Assembly (NCBI RefSeq): GCF_009696275.1
Contig: NZ_VUMI01000021.1
Coordinates: forward strand, 1 to 64,000
Source: Eisenbergiella porci
GTDB lineage: Bacteria > Bacillota > Clostridia > Lachnospirales > Lachnospiraceae
Direction: 5' to 3'
Length of the DNA stretch: 64,000 nucleotides
The translations under genes and the position numbers were made by a program. How positions within the stretch are numbered: the first letter of the stretch is position 1; every line of letters begins with the position of its first letter. This document shows, one piece after another, positions 37,449-46,783 of the stretch. The notes beneath the pieces were generated by a model. The model ran no database searches. It saw nothing but the letters and a program-made list of their open reading frames with translations, and was not told where the DNA came from.

Positions 37449-39833
37449 ATGACAGTACCATTTGAGAATGATACGGGAAATATTGTCAGGAAGCTGGCAA
37501 AGAAAAGTTTGCAAAGCGAGAAGCGCCGAAATCTCATGGTAGTGATCGCCGTTGCGCTGGCATCCTGTCTGATCTGTTTTTCGATTGTGATGGCTTTGTC
37601 TGCCCGGCAGATAGAGAAAAATCATGTGGAGGATACCTATGAGGCGGTCTATACCAGGATTACCGAGGAAGATGTGTCCACCCTGAAGGGGCTGGATGAC
37701 TTCTCAAGGGTAGGAGAGTATTATATGCTGGCTATGGAACCTGCCCAGCAGGGATACAATGCCTCCTACATTTATTGTGATGAGGAAACGATGTATATTG
37801 CCCGTGACCAGATGAAGCTTTTGGAGGGCCGCCTGCCCCAAAAGGAGGATGAGGTGGTGGTGAGCCGTTATTTCCTTTCCAATTACGGTGCAGACGCCGG
37901 GATTGGTGAAAAGGTTATGTTAAGCAGCGAGAGCTTTCACGGAGAATATACGGTGACTGGTATTCTGGAAGGTTATAAGGAAAAAGAGGTAAATGGCTGT
38001 TCCATCCTTCTTTCCAAAGAAGCCCTGAAGGGATGGAGCGGCTATGACCCCGCTGATTATCGTGCCTATGTGCATTTTAAGAATGAGCATCAGATGGATG
38101 AAACCCAGCTGACTGCCCGCAGCCGGGAGATTGCCAAGGAATATCAGCTGGAAATGCCGATCATGAACCTCAGCTATATGAAATTCTATAAGCAGCCGGT
38201 GAATGTCAGTATGCTTGCGCTGGTTGCCGGAATCGCAGTCTTGGTCATCATCGGAGGGTATGTTGTGATACAAAGTATCTTCCGAATCTCGATCAATGAC
38301 AAGATCCAAAGCTATGGACAGCTGCGGACTATCGGCACAACGCCAAAGCAGATCCGGCGTATTGTCAAAAAGGAAGGCCGTTTCTTAGGATGGGCTGGCA
38401 TCGGAATCGGTATTTTGCTGGGATGTGCAGCCGGGTTTGCGCTGTTTTCCCGTGGGTTTCATCTGCCGTTTTATGCTGCTGCGATTGTTTTGACTGCGCT
38501 GCTTGGCAGGTTTATGGTATCCATTGCGATCCGCAGACCGGTAAAGATTGCCGCCGGTATCTCTCCGATTGAAGCAGTCCGCTTTACCGGCAGTCAGAGC
38601 GGAAAGACCCACACCCATAAGAAGAATATGCGGTTAAATCCCCTCTCCATGGGAATTGCAAATTTCAGGCGTGACCGCAAAAAGACCATCAGCATCGTGG
38701 CTTCCCTGAGTCTGGGTGGGGTGATCCTTTTGGTGACAGCCTCTATTCTTCTGGTTCGTTCGCCGGAGCGGATCGCAAGGCAGTTTTTCCCGGATGGGGA
38801 TTATAAAATCTATATGCACTCTGAAAAAACAGAATATGAGGTAATGTCGGAGGGAAATCCTTTGAATGAAGCGCTTCGGCAGGAGGTGCTGGCCGTAGAT
38901 GGCGTAACAGATGTGATCGAGAATCGTCAGGCGGTTCATGTGCGGTTTGAAAATGAGGAGAGTTCTTCAGGCGGAATGTGCGATCTGTTGAGTGACCAAA
39001 ACAGGGATAATATGGAAACGGCGCTTGTGTCGGGGACCTTGCCTCAAGATTCCCATAGTATCGCACTTGATATGAACTATGCAGAAGATATGATCGGCGT
39101 GGAGGTAGGATCGGTTATCAAACTTTCCATCGGGGATCAGATAATTCCTGTCACCGTTTCCGGTCTGCTTGCGAACGGTAAACTGCAAAATGGTCACGGT
39201 GCTCTGGCATTGGACAGCACCTGCATGGTTGCGACCAAAGAGCTGTTTCAGGAAGCAATGCCCATGATCGATTGCTTTGATTATTCCTGGAGCATTGTCA
39301 GCGATCCCCAAAAGGCAGAGCAGATTGAAAACAGTCTGAGCGCGATCATTTCTTCCAATCCCGACATTGAACTGGATACCATTGGGATACATAAGGAGTA
39401 TGAGGAAATGGAAAACCGGGTTGTTTTTGGAGGGTTTCAGGCGCTGTCGTGGCTGGTATTCCTCTTTGGCGTGGTCAACCTCATCAATACCACCCTCTCC
39501 AACCAGATGTCCAGAAAGAGGGAAAACAGTGTCTTTCGTGCCATTGGTCTGACCAGAAAACAGCTTTGTCAAATGACTGTCTATGAGGGAATTTGCTATG
39601 CGTTTTCTGCTGCATTGGCAACTCTGGCAGCCGGTCTCCCGATTGCAGTGATCGCTGCCCGAAAATTCAGTGAAATGACTTTCCATGGAGTCATCATGCC
39701 ATATTCCTTCCCCTTCCTGCAAATGGGGCTGTTCGTTCTGGTGCTGTTTGGTCTGGAGGTAATCCTATCCTTCTGGACAATGCGCAGACAGAAAAATCAA
39801 TCGCTGGTGGAAGAAATGCGGGCGATGGAATAA
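37449..39833 (+). CDS. FtsX-like ABC transporter permease 4
   Basis: A 794-aa paralogue beginning MTVPFENDTGNIVRKLAKKSLQ. ATG 37449 is preferred over 37440 because AAAGGAG needs a spacer. It shares the layout of permease 3: outside domain, three central membrane segments (MLALVAGIAVLVIIGGYVVIQSIF onward), RTIGTTPKQIRRIVKKEG, second outside domain, three C-terminal segments (FQALSWLVFLFGVVNLINTTL, YAFSAALATLAAGLPIAVIAA, MGLFVLVLFGLEVILSF). It has no ATPase of its own and probably uses that at 34307. A terminator follows. Confidence 0.9.
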   Translation: MTVPFENDTGNIVRKLAKKSLQSEKRRNLMVVIAVALASCLICFSIVMALSARQIEKNHVEDTYEAVYTRITEEDVSTLKGLDDFSRVGEYYMLAMEPAQQGYNASYIYCDEETMYIARDQMKLLEGRLPQKEDEVVVSRYFLSNYGADAGIGEKVMLSSESFHGEYTVTGILEGYKEKEVNGCSILLSKEALKGWSGYDPADYRAYVHFKNEHQMDETQLTARSREIAKEYQLEMPIMNLSYMKFYKQPVNVSMLALVAGIAVLVIIGGYVVIQSIFRISINDKIQSYGQLRTIGTTPKQIRRIVKKEGRFLGWAGIGIGILLGCAAGFALFSRGFHLPFYAAAIVLTALLGRFMVSIAIRRPVKIAAGISPIEAVRFTGSQSGKTHTHKKNMRLNPLSMGIANFRRDRKKTISIVASLSLGGVILLVTASILLVRSPERIARQFFPDGDYKIYMHSEKTEYEVMSEGNPLNEALRQEVLAVDGVTDVIENRQAVHVRFENEESSSGGMCDLLSDQNRDNMETALVSGTLPQDSHSIALDMNYAEDMIGVEVGSVIKLSIGDQIIPVTVSGLLANGKLQNGHGALALDSTCMVATKELFQEAMPMIDCFDYSWSIVSDPQKAEQIENSLSAIISSNPDIELDTIGIHKEYEEMENRVVFGGFQALSWLVFLFGVVNLINTTLSNQMSRKRENSVFRAIGLTRKQLCQMTVYEGICYAFSAALATLAAGLPIAVIAARKFSEMTFHGVIMPYSFPFLQMGLFVLVLFGLEVILSFWTMRRQKNQSLVEEMRAME

Positions 39834-39846
39834 CCATATAGGATCG

Positions 39847-39875
39847 GCGGGGTGGCGTGTGCTGCCCCGCTTTTT
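39847..39875 (+). terminator. Terminator after permease 4
   Basis: GCGGGG pairs with CCCCGC over a 12-base loop, followed by TTTTT. It closes the first transporter block. Confidence 0.75.
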
Positions 39876-39912
39876 AAGTTTGCTGTTATATTTTGGATCG
39901 TTATTGACTTCT

Positions 39913-39950
39913 ATTACGGTTAGTGATACATTTATTACAGTAACCGTAAT
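39913..39950. promoter_or_regulatory. Inverted-repeat operator of the PadR gene
   Basis: ATTACGGTTA (39913-39922) and TAACCGTAAT (39941-39950) form a perfect ten-base inverted repeat ending a few bases before the AAGGAGG of the padR-like gene. PadR proteins commonly repress their own promoter through such repeats. Confidence 0.7.
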
Positions 39951-39965
39951 AAGGAGGCGGGTGTT

Positions 39966-40289
39966 ATGCGAGACAATGCGAAAGGTGGTGCGCTCACAGA
40001 GGTGACATTCTTTATTTTGCTCTCCCTTTATACCCCGAAACATGGATATGCTGTCATGCAATTTATTGAAGATAGTACAAAAGGGCGGCTCACGCTGGGA
40101 GCAGGTACTTTATATGGTGCTTTGAACTCGTTGCAGGAAAAAGGCTGGATTGAACCTTTTGGAGATAGTGCGGGACGGAAAAAAGAATATCTCATTACAA
40201 CACAAGGAAAAGAAATTGCAGAAAAGGAACTGATAAGGCTCAATGAACTTGTAGGCGTGGCTAATGGAATTATTGGAGGTACAGTATGA
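39966..40289 (+). CDS. PadR-family transcriptional regulator
   Basis: A 107-aa winged-helix protein (EVTFFILLSLYTPKHGYAVMQFIED, GAGTLYGALNSLQEKGWIEPF, KKEYLITTQGKEIAEKELIRL), the compact PadR fold that senses drugs or envelope stress. It follows a perfect inverted-repeat operator and overlaps the DUF2812 gene (ATGA), the usual PadR/DUF2812 pairing. It would repress the pair. Confidence 0.88.
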   Translation: MRDNAKGGALTEVTFFILLSLYTPKHGYAVMQFIEDSTKGRLTLGAGTLYGALNSLQEKGWIEPFGDSAGRKKEYLITTQGKEIAEKELIRLNELVGVANGIIGGTV

Positions 40290-40702
40290 GCAAAAAGTAT
40301 TATCGTTTCTTTGGCGGTTTGTTGACGGCCCAGGAACATTGGCTGAATAAAATGTCTGAAAAGGGCTATCGTCTGATTCGGGCGGAAAAAATGTTGTATG
40401 AATTTGAGGCGTGTAAACCGGATCAGGTAAAATACTGTGTGGAGTTTATCGGGCAAAAATCGAAGGCCGACGCATCCGATTATCATGAGTTTTTAGAGGG
40501 AATGGGTTACAAAGTATTTTATAAAAACATCAACCTGAACTACTCTGTTGGTAAAGTGCGTTGGCGGCCATGGGCTGAAAAAGGCGGACGCATAGCAACA
40601 AATGTCACGACCTTTAACCGGGAACTGTTGATCGTAGAAAAAGATAATGACGGTAAGCCGTTTGAACAGGTGTATAAGTCAGTGTGCTTCCCTGGTTTGT
40701 AA
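40286..40702 (+). CDS. DUF2812-type protein, apparently shortened
   Basis: A 138-aa protein (KYYRFFGGLLTAQEHWLNKMSEKGYRLIRAEKMLYEFEACKPDQVKYCVEFIGQK) with the DUF2812 pattern. Family members that I know are longer and usually carry membrane segments after this part. Here the frame ends after GKPFEQVYKSVCFPGL with no membrane segment. A 3' truncation is likely. It overlaps padR by four bases, which implies co-regulation. Confidence 0.75.
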   Translation: MSKKYYRFFGGLLTAQEHWLNKMSEKGYRLIRAEKMLYEFEACKPDQVKYCVEFIGQKSKADASDYHEFLEGMGYKVFYKNINLNYSVGKVRWRPWAEKGGRIATNVTTFNRELLIVEKDNDGKPFEQVYKSVCFPGL

Positions 40703-40818
40703 GCAGATTATTATTGAAAAAAGAACCCTGCCACTTATTCAATAATGTATCGTAGATTATGAGTGAAAGTGATTTGTAAAATTACCCTGTAATTCAAAAA
40801 TGGAGGATTAGAATATAA

Positions 40819-41229
40819 ATGGGAAACAAACAAATTGTAAAGTATTTCTATGAAGCAGTTGTATCAAAAAACTTATTGCAAGAACTCCAACAGTATATAT
40901 CACAAGACTGTCTCCTTAATATTGGTAATGAAAAAACGCCATTGGGATTAGAAGGTATGAGAGAACATCTTGTTGCTATAAAAAAGACATACCCGGATTA
41001 TACGATAAAAATATTACGACAATTTGCTGAGGGTGATTATGTAATCTCCGAATTTATTATGGAAGGTACGCATGAGGGAGAATGGATAGGAATAAAACCG
41101 ACACATAAAAAGCTGGTATTTACAGGTGTTGATATTGACAAAGTAATAAACGGAAAAATAGTGGAACATGGAGGCTCTGTTAATACATTTGAAACTTTGC
41201 TTGAGCATGATTTAATTAGACCCGTATAA
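40819..41229 (+). CDS. SnoaL-like (NTF2-fold) polyketide-cyclase-type protein
   Basis: A 136-aa protein (NKQIVKYFYEAVVSKNLLQELQQYISQDCLLNIGNE, KKTYPDYTIKILRQFAEGDYVISEFIMEGTHEGEWIGIKPT, VFTGVDIDKVINGKIVEHGG). The order of motifs fits the SnoaL/ester-cyclase group of the NTF2 fold. The substrate is unknown. The start follows GGAGGA with a long spacer. It is AT-rich and unrelated to its neighbours, so it is part of the cargo. Confidence 0.75.
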   Translation: MGNKQIVKYFYEAVVSKNLLQELQQYISQDCLLNIGNEKTPLGLEGMREHLVAIKKTYPDYTIKILRQFAEGDYVISEFIMEGTHEGEWIGIKPTHKKLVFTGVDIDKVINGKIVEHGGSVNTFETLLEHDLIRPV

Positions 41230-41241
41230 GGAGATAAAAAT

Positions 41242-41418
41242 ATGATGTATCGGACAGAATTAGTAGAAGAAATTACCGTGGAAAATGTGACGGTGAAAAT
41301 CAATGAAAAAATAGAAGAAATGGAAAAGGAAAGCTATCGTCTCGTCACAATGTCTTTTTTAGGAATGGAAAGAGCAGTATTGGTTTTCAAAATTATCACG
41401 GGTTGGATAAGCAAATAA
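41242..41418 (+). CDS. Small hypothetical protein
   Basis: A 58-aa frame (MMYRTELVEEITVENVTVKINEKIEEMEKESYRLVTM...) starting behind AAGGAG 12 bases after the SnoaL-like gene. The pattern is short and charged with no membrane segment. It may be a small regulator or antitoxin-like protein; I do not recognise it. The good ribosome binding site and tight spacing support translation. Confidence 0.5.
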   Translation: MMYRTELVEEITVENVTVKINEKIEEMEKESYRLVTMSFLGMERAVLVFKIITGWISK

Positions 41419-41439
41419 TTAGAATTTGAGGTGATAAAT

Positions 41440-41856
41440 ATGAAGGTATTGGTTAGTGCCTGTATTATGGGAGTGAACTGTAAATATAATGGGAAAAACA
41501 ACAAAAATATAGCGGCTGTCAATTTCTTAAAAGATAAAGAAGTTATTTCTATTTGCCCGGAAATATTAGCAGGGATGAAAACACCAAGACCATGCGCAGA
41601 AATTGTGGATGGGAGGGTAGTTGATGAAAACGGAACAGATGTTAGTTTAGAATATGATAAAGCAGTATCTGTTGCATTATCGGAAATTCAGAATGAAGAG
41701 ATTGATTTAGTTATATTACAATCCAGAAGTCCCACCTGTGGTGTTAATCAGATATATGATGGCAGTTTCACTGGAAAGTTGATTTCTGGAATGGGCTTGT
41801 TTGCAAAAGCATTAAAACAAAAAGGATATCATGTTATTGATGTTGAAGAAATATAG
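41440..41856 (+). CDS. DUF523-family protein
   Basis: A 138-aa protein with the DUF523 cysteines: SACIMGVNCKYNG, ICPEILAGMKTPRPCAEI and QSRSPTCGVNQIYDG. Related proteins have been linked to thiouracil desulfidation with an iron-sulfur cluster; the substrate here is unknown. ATG 41440 follows GAGGTGA. It is probably cotranscribed with the two small genes before it. Confidence 0.85.
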   Translation: MKVLVSACIMGVNCKYNGKNNKNIAAVNFLKDKEVISICPEILAGMKTPRPCAEIVDGRVVDENGTDVSLEYDKAVSVALSEIQNEEIDLVILQSRSPTCGVNQIYDGSFTGKLISGMGLFAKALKQKGYHVIDVEEI

Positions 41857-41994
41857 GTTTAGTATTTCTCATTCGTTGATAGGCGAAGTTCTTAATGCAT
41901 TAAGGTTGCATTTATATATTTGCCTGATGTAAAGGTCAATGGAGAGCATGAGAAACTACATTATATGATGTTCTTTTTCTTCACGGAGGCTGAT

Positions 41995-42663
41995 ATGAAA
42001 GAAAAAATATTGATAATAGAAGATGAACCGTTAATACGGAATGAATTGAAAACGCTGCTGCAAAGCAACGGCTATGAAACGGCGGCTCCGGAAGATTTTT
42101 CTGATGTGATCGACCGAATCAAAGCCGAACAGCCGCACCTGATTTTGCTGGACATCAAGCTGCCCGGAGAGAGTGGTTTTGCTTTATGCTCTAAAATCCG
42201 TACCTTCTCCGAACTGCCAATCATCTTTGTGACAAGCTGCAACACGGATATGGATGAACTGAATAGCATCATGCTGGGTGGAGATGCTTTTATCACGAAG
42301 CCATATAACACGGCGATTCTGCTTGCAAAAATCGCTTCCCTACTGAAAAAAGCATACCCCGCACAGCAAAGGGAACAGATTGTTTATGGAGATGCAGTGC
42401 TACATCTGGAATCCAGCAGTCTGGACTATCATGGACAGAGCGTAGAACTTACCAAGAATGAATTGAAAATTCTATATTACCTTTTCAAGAACGGAGGAAA
42501 AATCTGTTCTCGCGCAGATATGATTGAGTATTTGTGGGACAATCAGTTATATGTGGATGACAATGCTTTGAGCGTCAATATCAACCGCATCCGGGAGAAG
42601 CTGTCGGGCATCGGTCTGACAGATTTTATTAAGACAAAGCACAGACAAGGGTACACGATATGA
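41995..42663 (+). CDS. OmpR-family response regulator (cargo system 2)
   Basis: A 222-aa regulator: acidic pocket IEDE, phospho-acceptor aspartate in LILLDIKLPGESG, lysine in AFITKPYNT, C-terminal winged helix (VELTKNELKILYYLFKNGG...ALSVNINRIREKL). It resembles BceR/CprR-type regulators. ATG 41995 follows ACGGAGG. It overlaps the kinase gene. A TCTTACA/TGTAAGA inverted repeat before the ATPase at 43689-43717 is its likely target. Confidence 0.92.
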   Translation: MKEKILIIEDEPLIRNELKTLLQSNGYETAAPEDFSDVIDRIKAEQPHLILLDIKLPGESGFALCSKIRTFSELPIIFVTSCNTDMDELNSIMLGGDAFITKPYNTAILLAKIASLLKKAYPAQQREQIVYGDAVLHLESSSLDYHGQSVELTKNELKILYYLFKNGGKICSRADMIEYLWDNQLYVDDNALSVNINRIREKLSGIGLTDFIKTKHRQGYTI

Positions 42664-43673
42664 ACAGCAGACGATATTGGAAAAACAGGCTGCCATTTCT
42701 GCTGACGAACTTTGTTTGTATGGCTGCACTCACTGTATTTCTTCTGGTGTGCGGCAATTCGGTTTCCGCAGTAGTATTGCTCCTGATCGTATGGGCATTG
42801 ATTTTGCTGTCTGGACTTGTCCTTACTTACTGGAAACGGAAACGGCAGATGAAAAAACTTCTGGATATGGCGGAGCAGCTTTCCGAAAGATACCTCATTT
42901 CCGAAGTGATGGAACTGCCGGAACAGGCCGAGGATCAGGTTTACTATCAGCTTTTGAAAATGGCCGGAAAATCCATGTTGGAGCAGATTGGAGAGGTCGA
43001 GCGGGAACGCCTGGAGTACAAGGAATACATTGAACAATGGATTCACGAAATCAAAACGCCCATTACTGCCATGAAACTCCTATGTGAAAACCATCGGACG
43101 GACTGGACAAAGGAACTTCTGTTGGAGCTGGAAAAGACCAACCGCTTTACCGAACAGGCTCTTTATTACGCTCGCAGCGAACATACAGAGAAAGATTATT
43201 CTGTCCGGGAAATGGCGCTGTCCCAAGTGGTACATCAGGCGATTGCAGATAACAAATATCTGCTGCTCCAAAGTGGTATGCGCCTGGAAGTGGAGGAAAT
43301 GCAGGACACGGTTTATTCAGATGAAAAGTGGGTGCGTTTTATCCTAAATCAACTGATTGCCAATGCGGTCAAGTATTGTACTGAACAGCCGGTTCTCCGC
43401 ATTTCTACTCATAAACGGCAGGATCAGGTTGTCCTTGTCGTGGAGGATAATGGAATCGGGATTGCTGCGTCCGATCTGCCCCGCATTTTTGAAAAGGGCT
43501 TTACCGGTCAGAATGGTCGTATGGTCCAGCAGTCCACGGGGATTGGTCTGTATCTGTGCAAACGGCTTTGTGAAAAGCTGGGCATTGGCATTGCAGCAGA
43601 GTCGTCGGAATATGGCACAGCCGTTTCCCTTTCTTTTCACATCAACTGTCTGATTCATGAAGTGCAGGACTGA
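42660..43673 (+). CDS. BceS/CprK-like intramembrane-sensing histidine kinase
   Basis: A 337-aa kinase with two close N-terminal membrane segments (LPFLLTNFVCMAALTVFLLVCG, SAVVLLLIVWALILLSGLVLTYW) and almost no outside loop, the hallmark of intramembrane sensing kinases that rely on an ABC transporter to detect lantibiotics or bacitracin. The phospho-accepting histidine is in WIHEIKTPITAMK. The ATPase domain contains NQLIANAVKYC, VEDNGIGIAASDLP and STGIGLYLCKRL. The start overlaps the regulator stop. Confidence 0.92.
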   Translation: MNSRRYWKNRLPFLLTNFVCMAALTVFLLVCGNSVSAVVLLLIVWALILLSGLVLTYWKRKRQMKKLLDMAEQLSERYLISEVMELPEQAEDQVYYQLLKMAGKSMLEQIGEVERERLEYKEYIEQWIHEIKTPITAMKLLCENHRTDWTKELLLELEKTNRFTEQALYYARSEHTEKDYSVREMALSQVVHQAIADNKYLLLQSGMRLEVEEMQDTVYSDEKWVRFILNQLIANAVKYCTEQPVLRISTHKRQDQVVLVVEDNGIGIAASDLPRIFEKGFTGQNGRMVQQSTGIGLYLCKRLCEKLGIGIAAESSEYGTAVSLSFHINCLIHEVQD

Positions 43674-43688
43674 AAAGCGTTCTGCACT

Positions 43689-43717
43689 TCTTACATTTTT
43701 GTTAGAACTTTGTAAGA
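43689..43717. promoter_or_regulatory. Inverted-repeat operator before the system 2 ATPase
   Basis: TCTTACA (43689-43695) and TGTAAGA (43711-43717) flank an AT-rich centre. BceR-like regulators bind inverted TTACA-type boxes. It is followed by TTGATA and an AT-rich -10-like stretch, and by the ATPase ribosome binding site. Confidence 0.7.
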
Positions 43718-43774
43718 AAACTTGATACAAACGAAACCGCTCTTATCTTACAATAGAGACAAGAGGTGATAACA

Positions 43775-44542
43775 ATGAAAGAAATTTTGAAACTGGATCA
43801 TATCCAAAAATATTACGGAAATGGCGGGAATGTTACAAAAGCCATTCAGGACATCAGCTTTTCCGTTCAAGAGGGAGAATTTGTAGGGCTCATGGGAGCA
43901 TCCGGTTCCGGCAAGACTACCTTGCTCAACTGCATTTCTACCATTGATACCGTCAGTGCGGGGCATATCTATCTGGATGGGACCGATGTGACAGAAATCA
44001 ACGAAAAACAGATTGCCCGGTTTCGCCGGGAAAATCTTGGATTTGTGTTCCAGGATTTTAACCTGCTGGACACGCTGACCATTTCGGAAAACATAGCTCT
44101 GGCGCTGACCATCAACAAGGTTCCCGCAGGCGAGATTGATGGGCGGGTGCGGGAAATGGCCGGAAAGCTGAATATCACGGATATTCTGGACAAATACCCC
44201 TATCAGGTGTCCGGCGGCCAGAAGCAGCGGTGCGCCTGTGCCAGAGCTATTATCAACCAGCCTAAGCTGATCTTGGCGGACGAACCTACCGGCGCGTTAG
44301 ACAGTCACTCCTCCCAGATGCTGCTTTCTACGATTCAGAGTATCAACGAAGAGCTGGGGGCCACGATCCTGATGGTGACCCACGACGCTTTCTCGGCAAG
44401 CTATGCCAATCGTATTCTCTTTTTGAGGGACGGGACAATCTTTACAGAGATTCTCAAAGGCAGTGATTCCCGCAGGACTTTCTTTGAAAAAATCCTGGAT
44501 GTCCTCACCATGATGGGAGGGGGCATGAATGATGTACGCTAA
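43775..44542 (+). CDS. ABC transporter ATPase (CprA/BceA-like)
   Basis: A 255-aa ATPase: Walker A GASGSGKTT, Q-loop LGFVFQDFNLL, signature VSGGQKQR, Walker B LILADEPTGALDS, H-loop VTHDAFSASYANRI. The SGGQKQR signature and ASYA segment after the H-loop fit Bce/Cpr-type detoxification or sensing transporters. ATG 43775 follows GAGGTGA. The end overlaps the first permease by 14 bases, which shows tight coupling. Confidence 0.95.
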   Translation: MKEILKLDHIQKYYGNGGNVTKAIQDISFSVQEGEFVGLMGASGSGKTTLLNCISTIDTVSAGHIYLDGTDVTEINEKQIARFRRENLGFVFQDFNLLDTLTISENIALALTINKVPAGEIDGRVREMAGKLNITDILDKYPYQVSGGQKQRCACARAIINQPKLILADEPTGALDSHSSQMLLSTIQSINEELGATILMVTHDAFSASYANRILFLRDGTIFTEILKGSDSRRTFFEKILDVLTMMGGGMNDVR

Positions 44543-46769
44543 ACTTGTTTTTAAAAATGCGAAGCGGTCTGTAAAGGACTATTTGATCTACATCGTGACC
44601 ATGACACTCTGTGTCACCTTGTTTTATGCGTTTTTGTCTATCACCAGCAGCTACTATCATCCGAATATCGGCGCTGAATATAACATTTCCCTGCTGGCTG
44701 GAGGGATGAAACTGGCGATTTGCGGAATCAGTCTGCTTCTGTTGTTCCTGATTCACTATGTCAATCGTTTCATGCTGAGAAAAAAACAGAAGGAGTTTGC
44801 GGTTGAGGCAACATTGGGAATGGAACAAAGAACCATAGGGATGCTCTTTTTTAGCGAGACCTTTTTTTTGCTTATATTCTCTGTAGCGGTGGGTATCCTT
44901 CTGGGAATGATTGTTTCCCAGGTCATTACGGCTATGCTGCTTGTATCTTTTGGGAAACCGTACACCTTTTCCTGGTCATTTTTCCCGGATACCGTTCTGC
45001 TGACAATCGGATTTTTTACCTTTTGTCAGATTCTAATTGGGATTGGAAATGTCAGAATTCTCAATAAAAGCAGGATTATCGAGCTTATGACGGCAAACCG
45101 TCAGAATGAAAAGCCTCTTCATAAAAGCAGATGGATGCCGATGATCTGTCTGTTCTATGGCGTCCTGCTATTATGGATGCTGGAAGTGGGCATTGTAAAA
45201 TATCATTTTTATTTTGATTCCAGACACCCGCTTCCGGTAAAACTCATGTATTGGGGGAATATCCTTTTTCCTGCACTGACACTGCTGTGGGGAATAACAG
45301 GTGCTTTTCGACACAAAAAAATAGGATTTTCCAGATACCTTTGCGGGCTTTTGGCTGGTGCAGTATTGACCGCTATACCGACTTTTTCCATCGCAAAGCT
45401 GGAAAACACCTATTTTCTGGGATTTGATGCCCCAACCCTGAACCAATATTTGATGTTTGGAGTTGCGGATATTTTGTTTATCATTGCCGCAGTTATTTAT
45501 TTATCGAATGCAGCGCTCCTATACTGGAAAGAATCTAAAGTGTCTCACAAATATCACAATACAAATTTATTTCTGTTTGGACAGCTTTCGTCTAAGCTTG
45601 CTACCAATACAAAAACGATGACTGTAATTTGTGTGACATTGACCTTCTCTATCTGTCTGTTTGTCATTGCACCGATTTTAACAGGATGGAGTCTTGGCTA
45701 TCTGGACAGTCGTGCTGTCTATGATATTCAAATTTCAAGCCGCTACAACGATGTTTATGACCTGGAAAATCTTCCGGATACAAATTATTGGGAAATTACC
45801 GACTTCATAGAGGAAAACAAGATTTCGATAAAGAATGATTTGACTTTTTCAGAGTATCTTCCGAAACGGGACTCCTTTCACCAGCGGGTAAAGTACGATT
45901 TTCCTCCCTTGGCAATTTCGCTGTCAGATTATAACGCCGTTCGGGAAATGTTGGGATATGAGCCAATCATCCTAAAATCAGATGAATTTGCCACGCACTG
46001 GCATCGTGCAACGGAGGACAAGGATATTGAAAAATTCATCGCTGCTCACACTGTGCTGGAAACTGATGCTGGCACACTAAAACTTAGTGAAAACGCAGTA
46101 TTTCAAGAGCCTGTGGGGGAATCCATCTACAATCTTTATACGGATGTGGTGTATATTGTGCCTGACCAGGCAGCGCAAGCCTTGCTTCCGGTTCAGACCA
46201 ACCGGTTTGTGATGACCCAATCTCCACTTCCATTTAAAGCGGCAGAAGCGCTGGAGCAGCTCCTTGTGCGTTCTTACCCAGAGGACCCCGGTAAAGACAA
46301 TCTGCCAAGTTATAGTACAACAATCCATACCACGGAGGTAAACCGCACAATCGCCCTGAACTTTATCCTGAAAGCGTCCTTGATCTACAGTGCAATCGTT
46401 CTGGTGGTGATGTGTCTTACCGTGCTGGCTCTCCAACAGCTCTTGGATGCAGAAAAATATCATTATAGGTTTTCGGTTCTGCGAAAAATGGGAGTGGAAG
46501 AGAAAGAACTTCATACTTTGGCTCTAAAGCAGCTTGGTGTTTGGTTTGGGCTGCCGATCACATCGGCAATCGTTGTAGCAATGGTTGTGCTTGGCTATTT
46601 TCTGCAAAGTGCTTCTGTTGAAATTTCTACTTATATCGGCATTGGAGCCTTGATGCGGCAAATAGGTATCATTGTCGGGATTTTCGCCTTGCTTCTGAGC
46701 TGCTATTTTCTCAGTACATGGCTGCTGTTCCAGCGTTCGATTCGCAGCAGTTCCGATAGCGTAAGGTGA
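44529..46769 (+). CDS. FtsX-type permease, CprB/BceB-like (first of pair)
   Basis: A 746-aa permease (MMYAKLVFKNAKRSVKDYLIYIVTMTLCVTLFYAFLSIT). About ten membrane segments are spread along it, with one large outside domain after about residue 395, the layout of BceB/CprB permeases rather than that of the MTLPFENDT group. It works with the ATPase before it and the second permease. ATG 44529 lies within the ATPase 3' end behind GGGAGGGGG. Such transporters bind lantibiotics or bacitracin-lipid complexes and signal to the kinase. Confidence 0.9.
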   Translation: MMYAKLVFKNAKRSVKDYLIYIVTMTLCVTLFYAFLSITSSYYHPNIGAEYNISLLAGGMKLAICGISLLLLFLIHYVNRFMLRKKQKEFAVEATLGMEQRTIGMLFFSETFFLLIFSVAVGILLGMIVSQVITAMLLVSFGKPYTFSWSFFPDTVLLTIGFFTFCQILIGIGNVRILNKSRIIELMTANRQNEKPLHKSRWMPMICLFYGVLLLWMLEVGIVKYHFYFDSRHPLPVKLMYWGNILFPALTLLWGITGAFRHKKIGFSRYLCGLLAGAVLTAIPTFSIAKLENTYFLGFDAPTLNQYLMFGVADILFIIAAVIYLSNAALLYWKESKVSHKYHNTNLFLFGQLSSKLATNTKTMTVICVTLTFSICLFVIAPILTGWSLGYLDSRAVYDIQISSRYNDVYDLENLPDTNYWEITDFIEENKISIKNDLTFSEYLPKRDSFHQRVKYDFPPLAISLSDYNAVREMLGYEPIILKSDEFATHWHRATEDKDIEKFIAAHTVLETDAGTLKLSENAVFQEPVGESIYNLYTDVVYIVPDQAAQALLPVQTNRFVMTQSPLPFKAAEALEQLLVRSYPEDPGKDNLPSYSTTIHTTEVNRTIALNFILKASLIYSAIVLVVMCLTVLALQQLLDAEKYHYRFSVLRKMGVEEKELHTLALKQLGVWFGLPITSAIVVAMVVLGYFLQSASVEISTYIGIGALMRQIGIIVGIFALLLSCYFLSTWLLFQRSIRSSSDSVR

Positions 46770-46783
46770 TGGGAGGAAGATGT

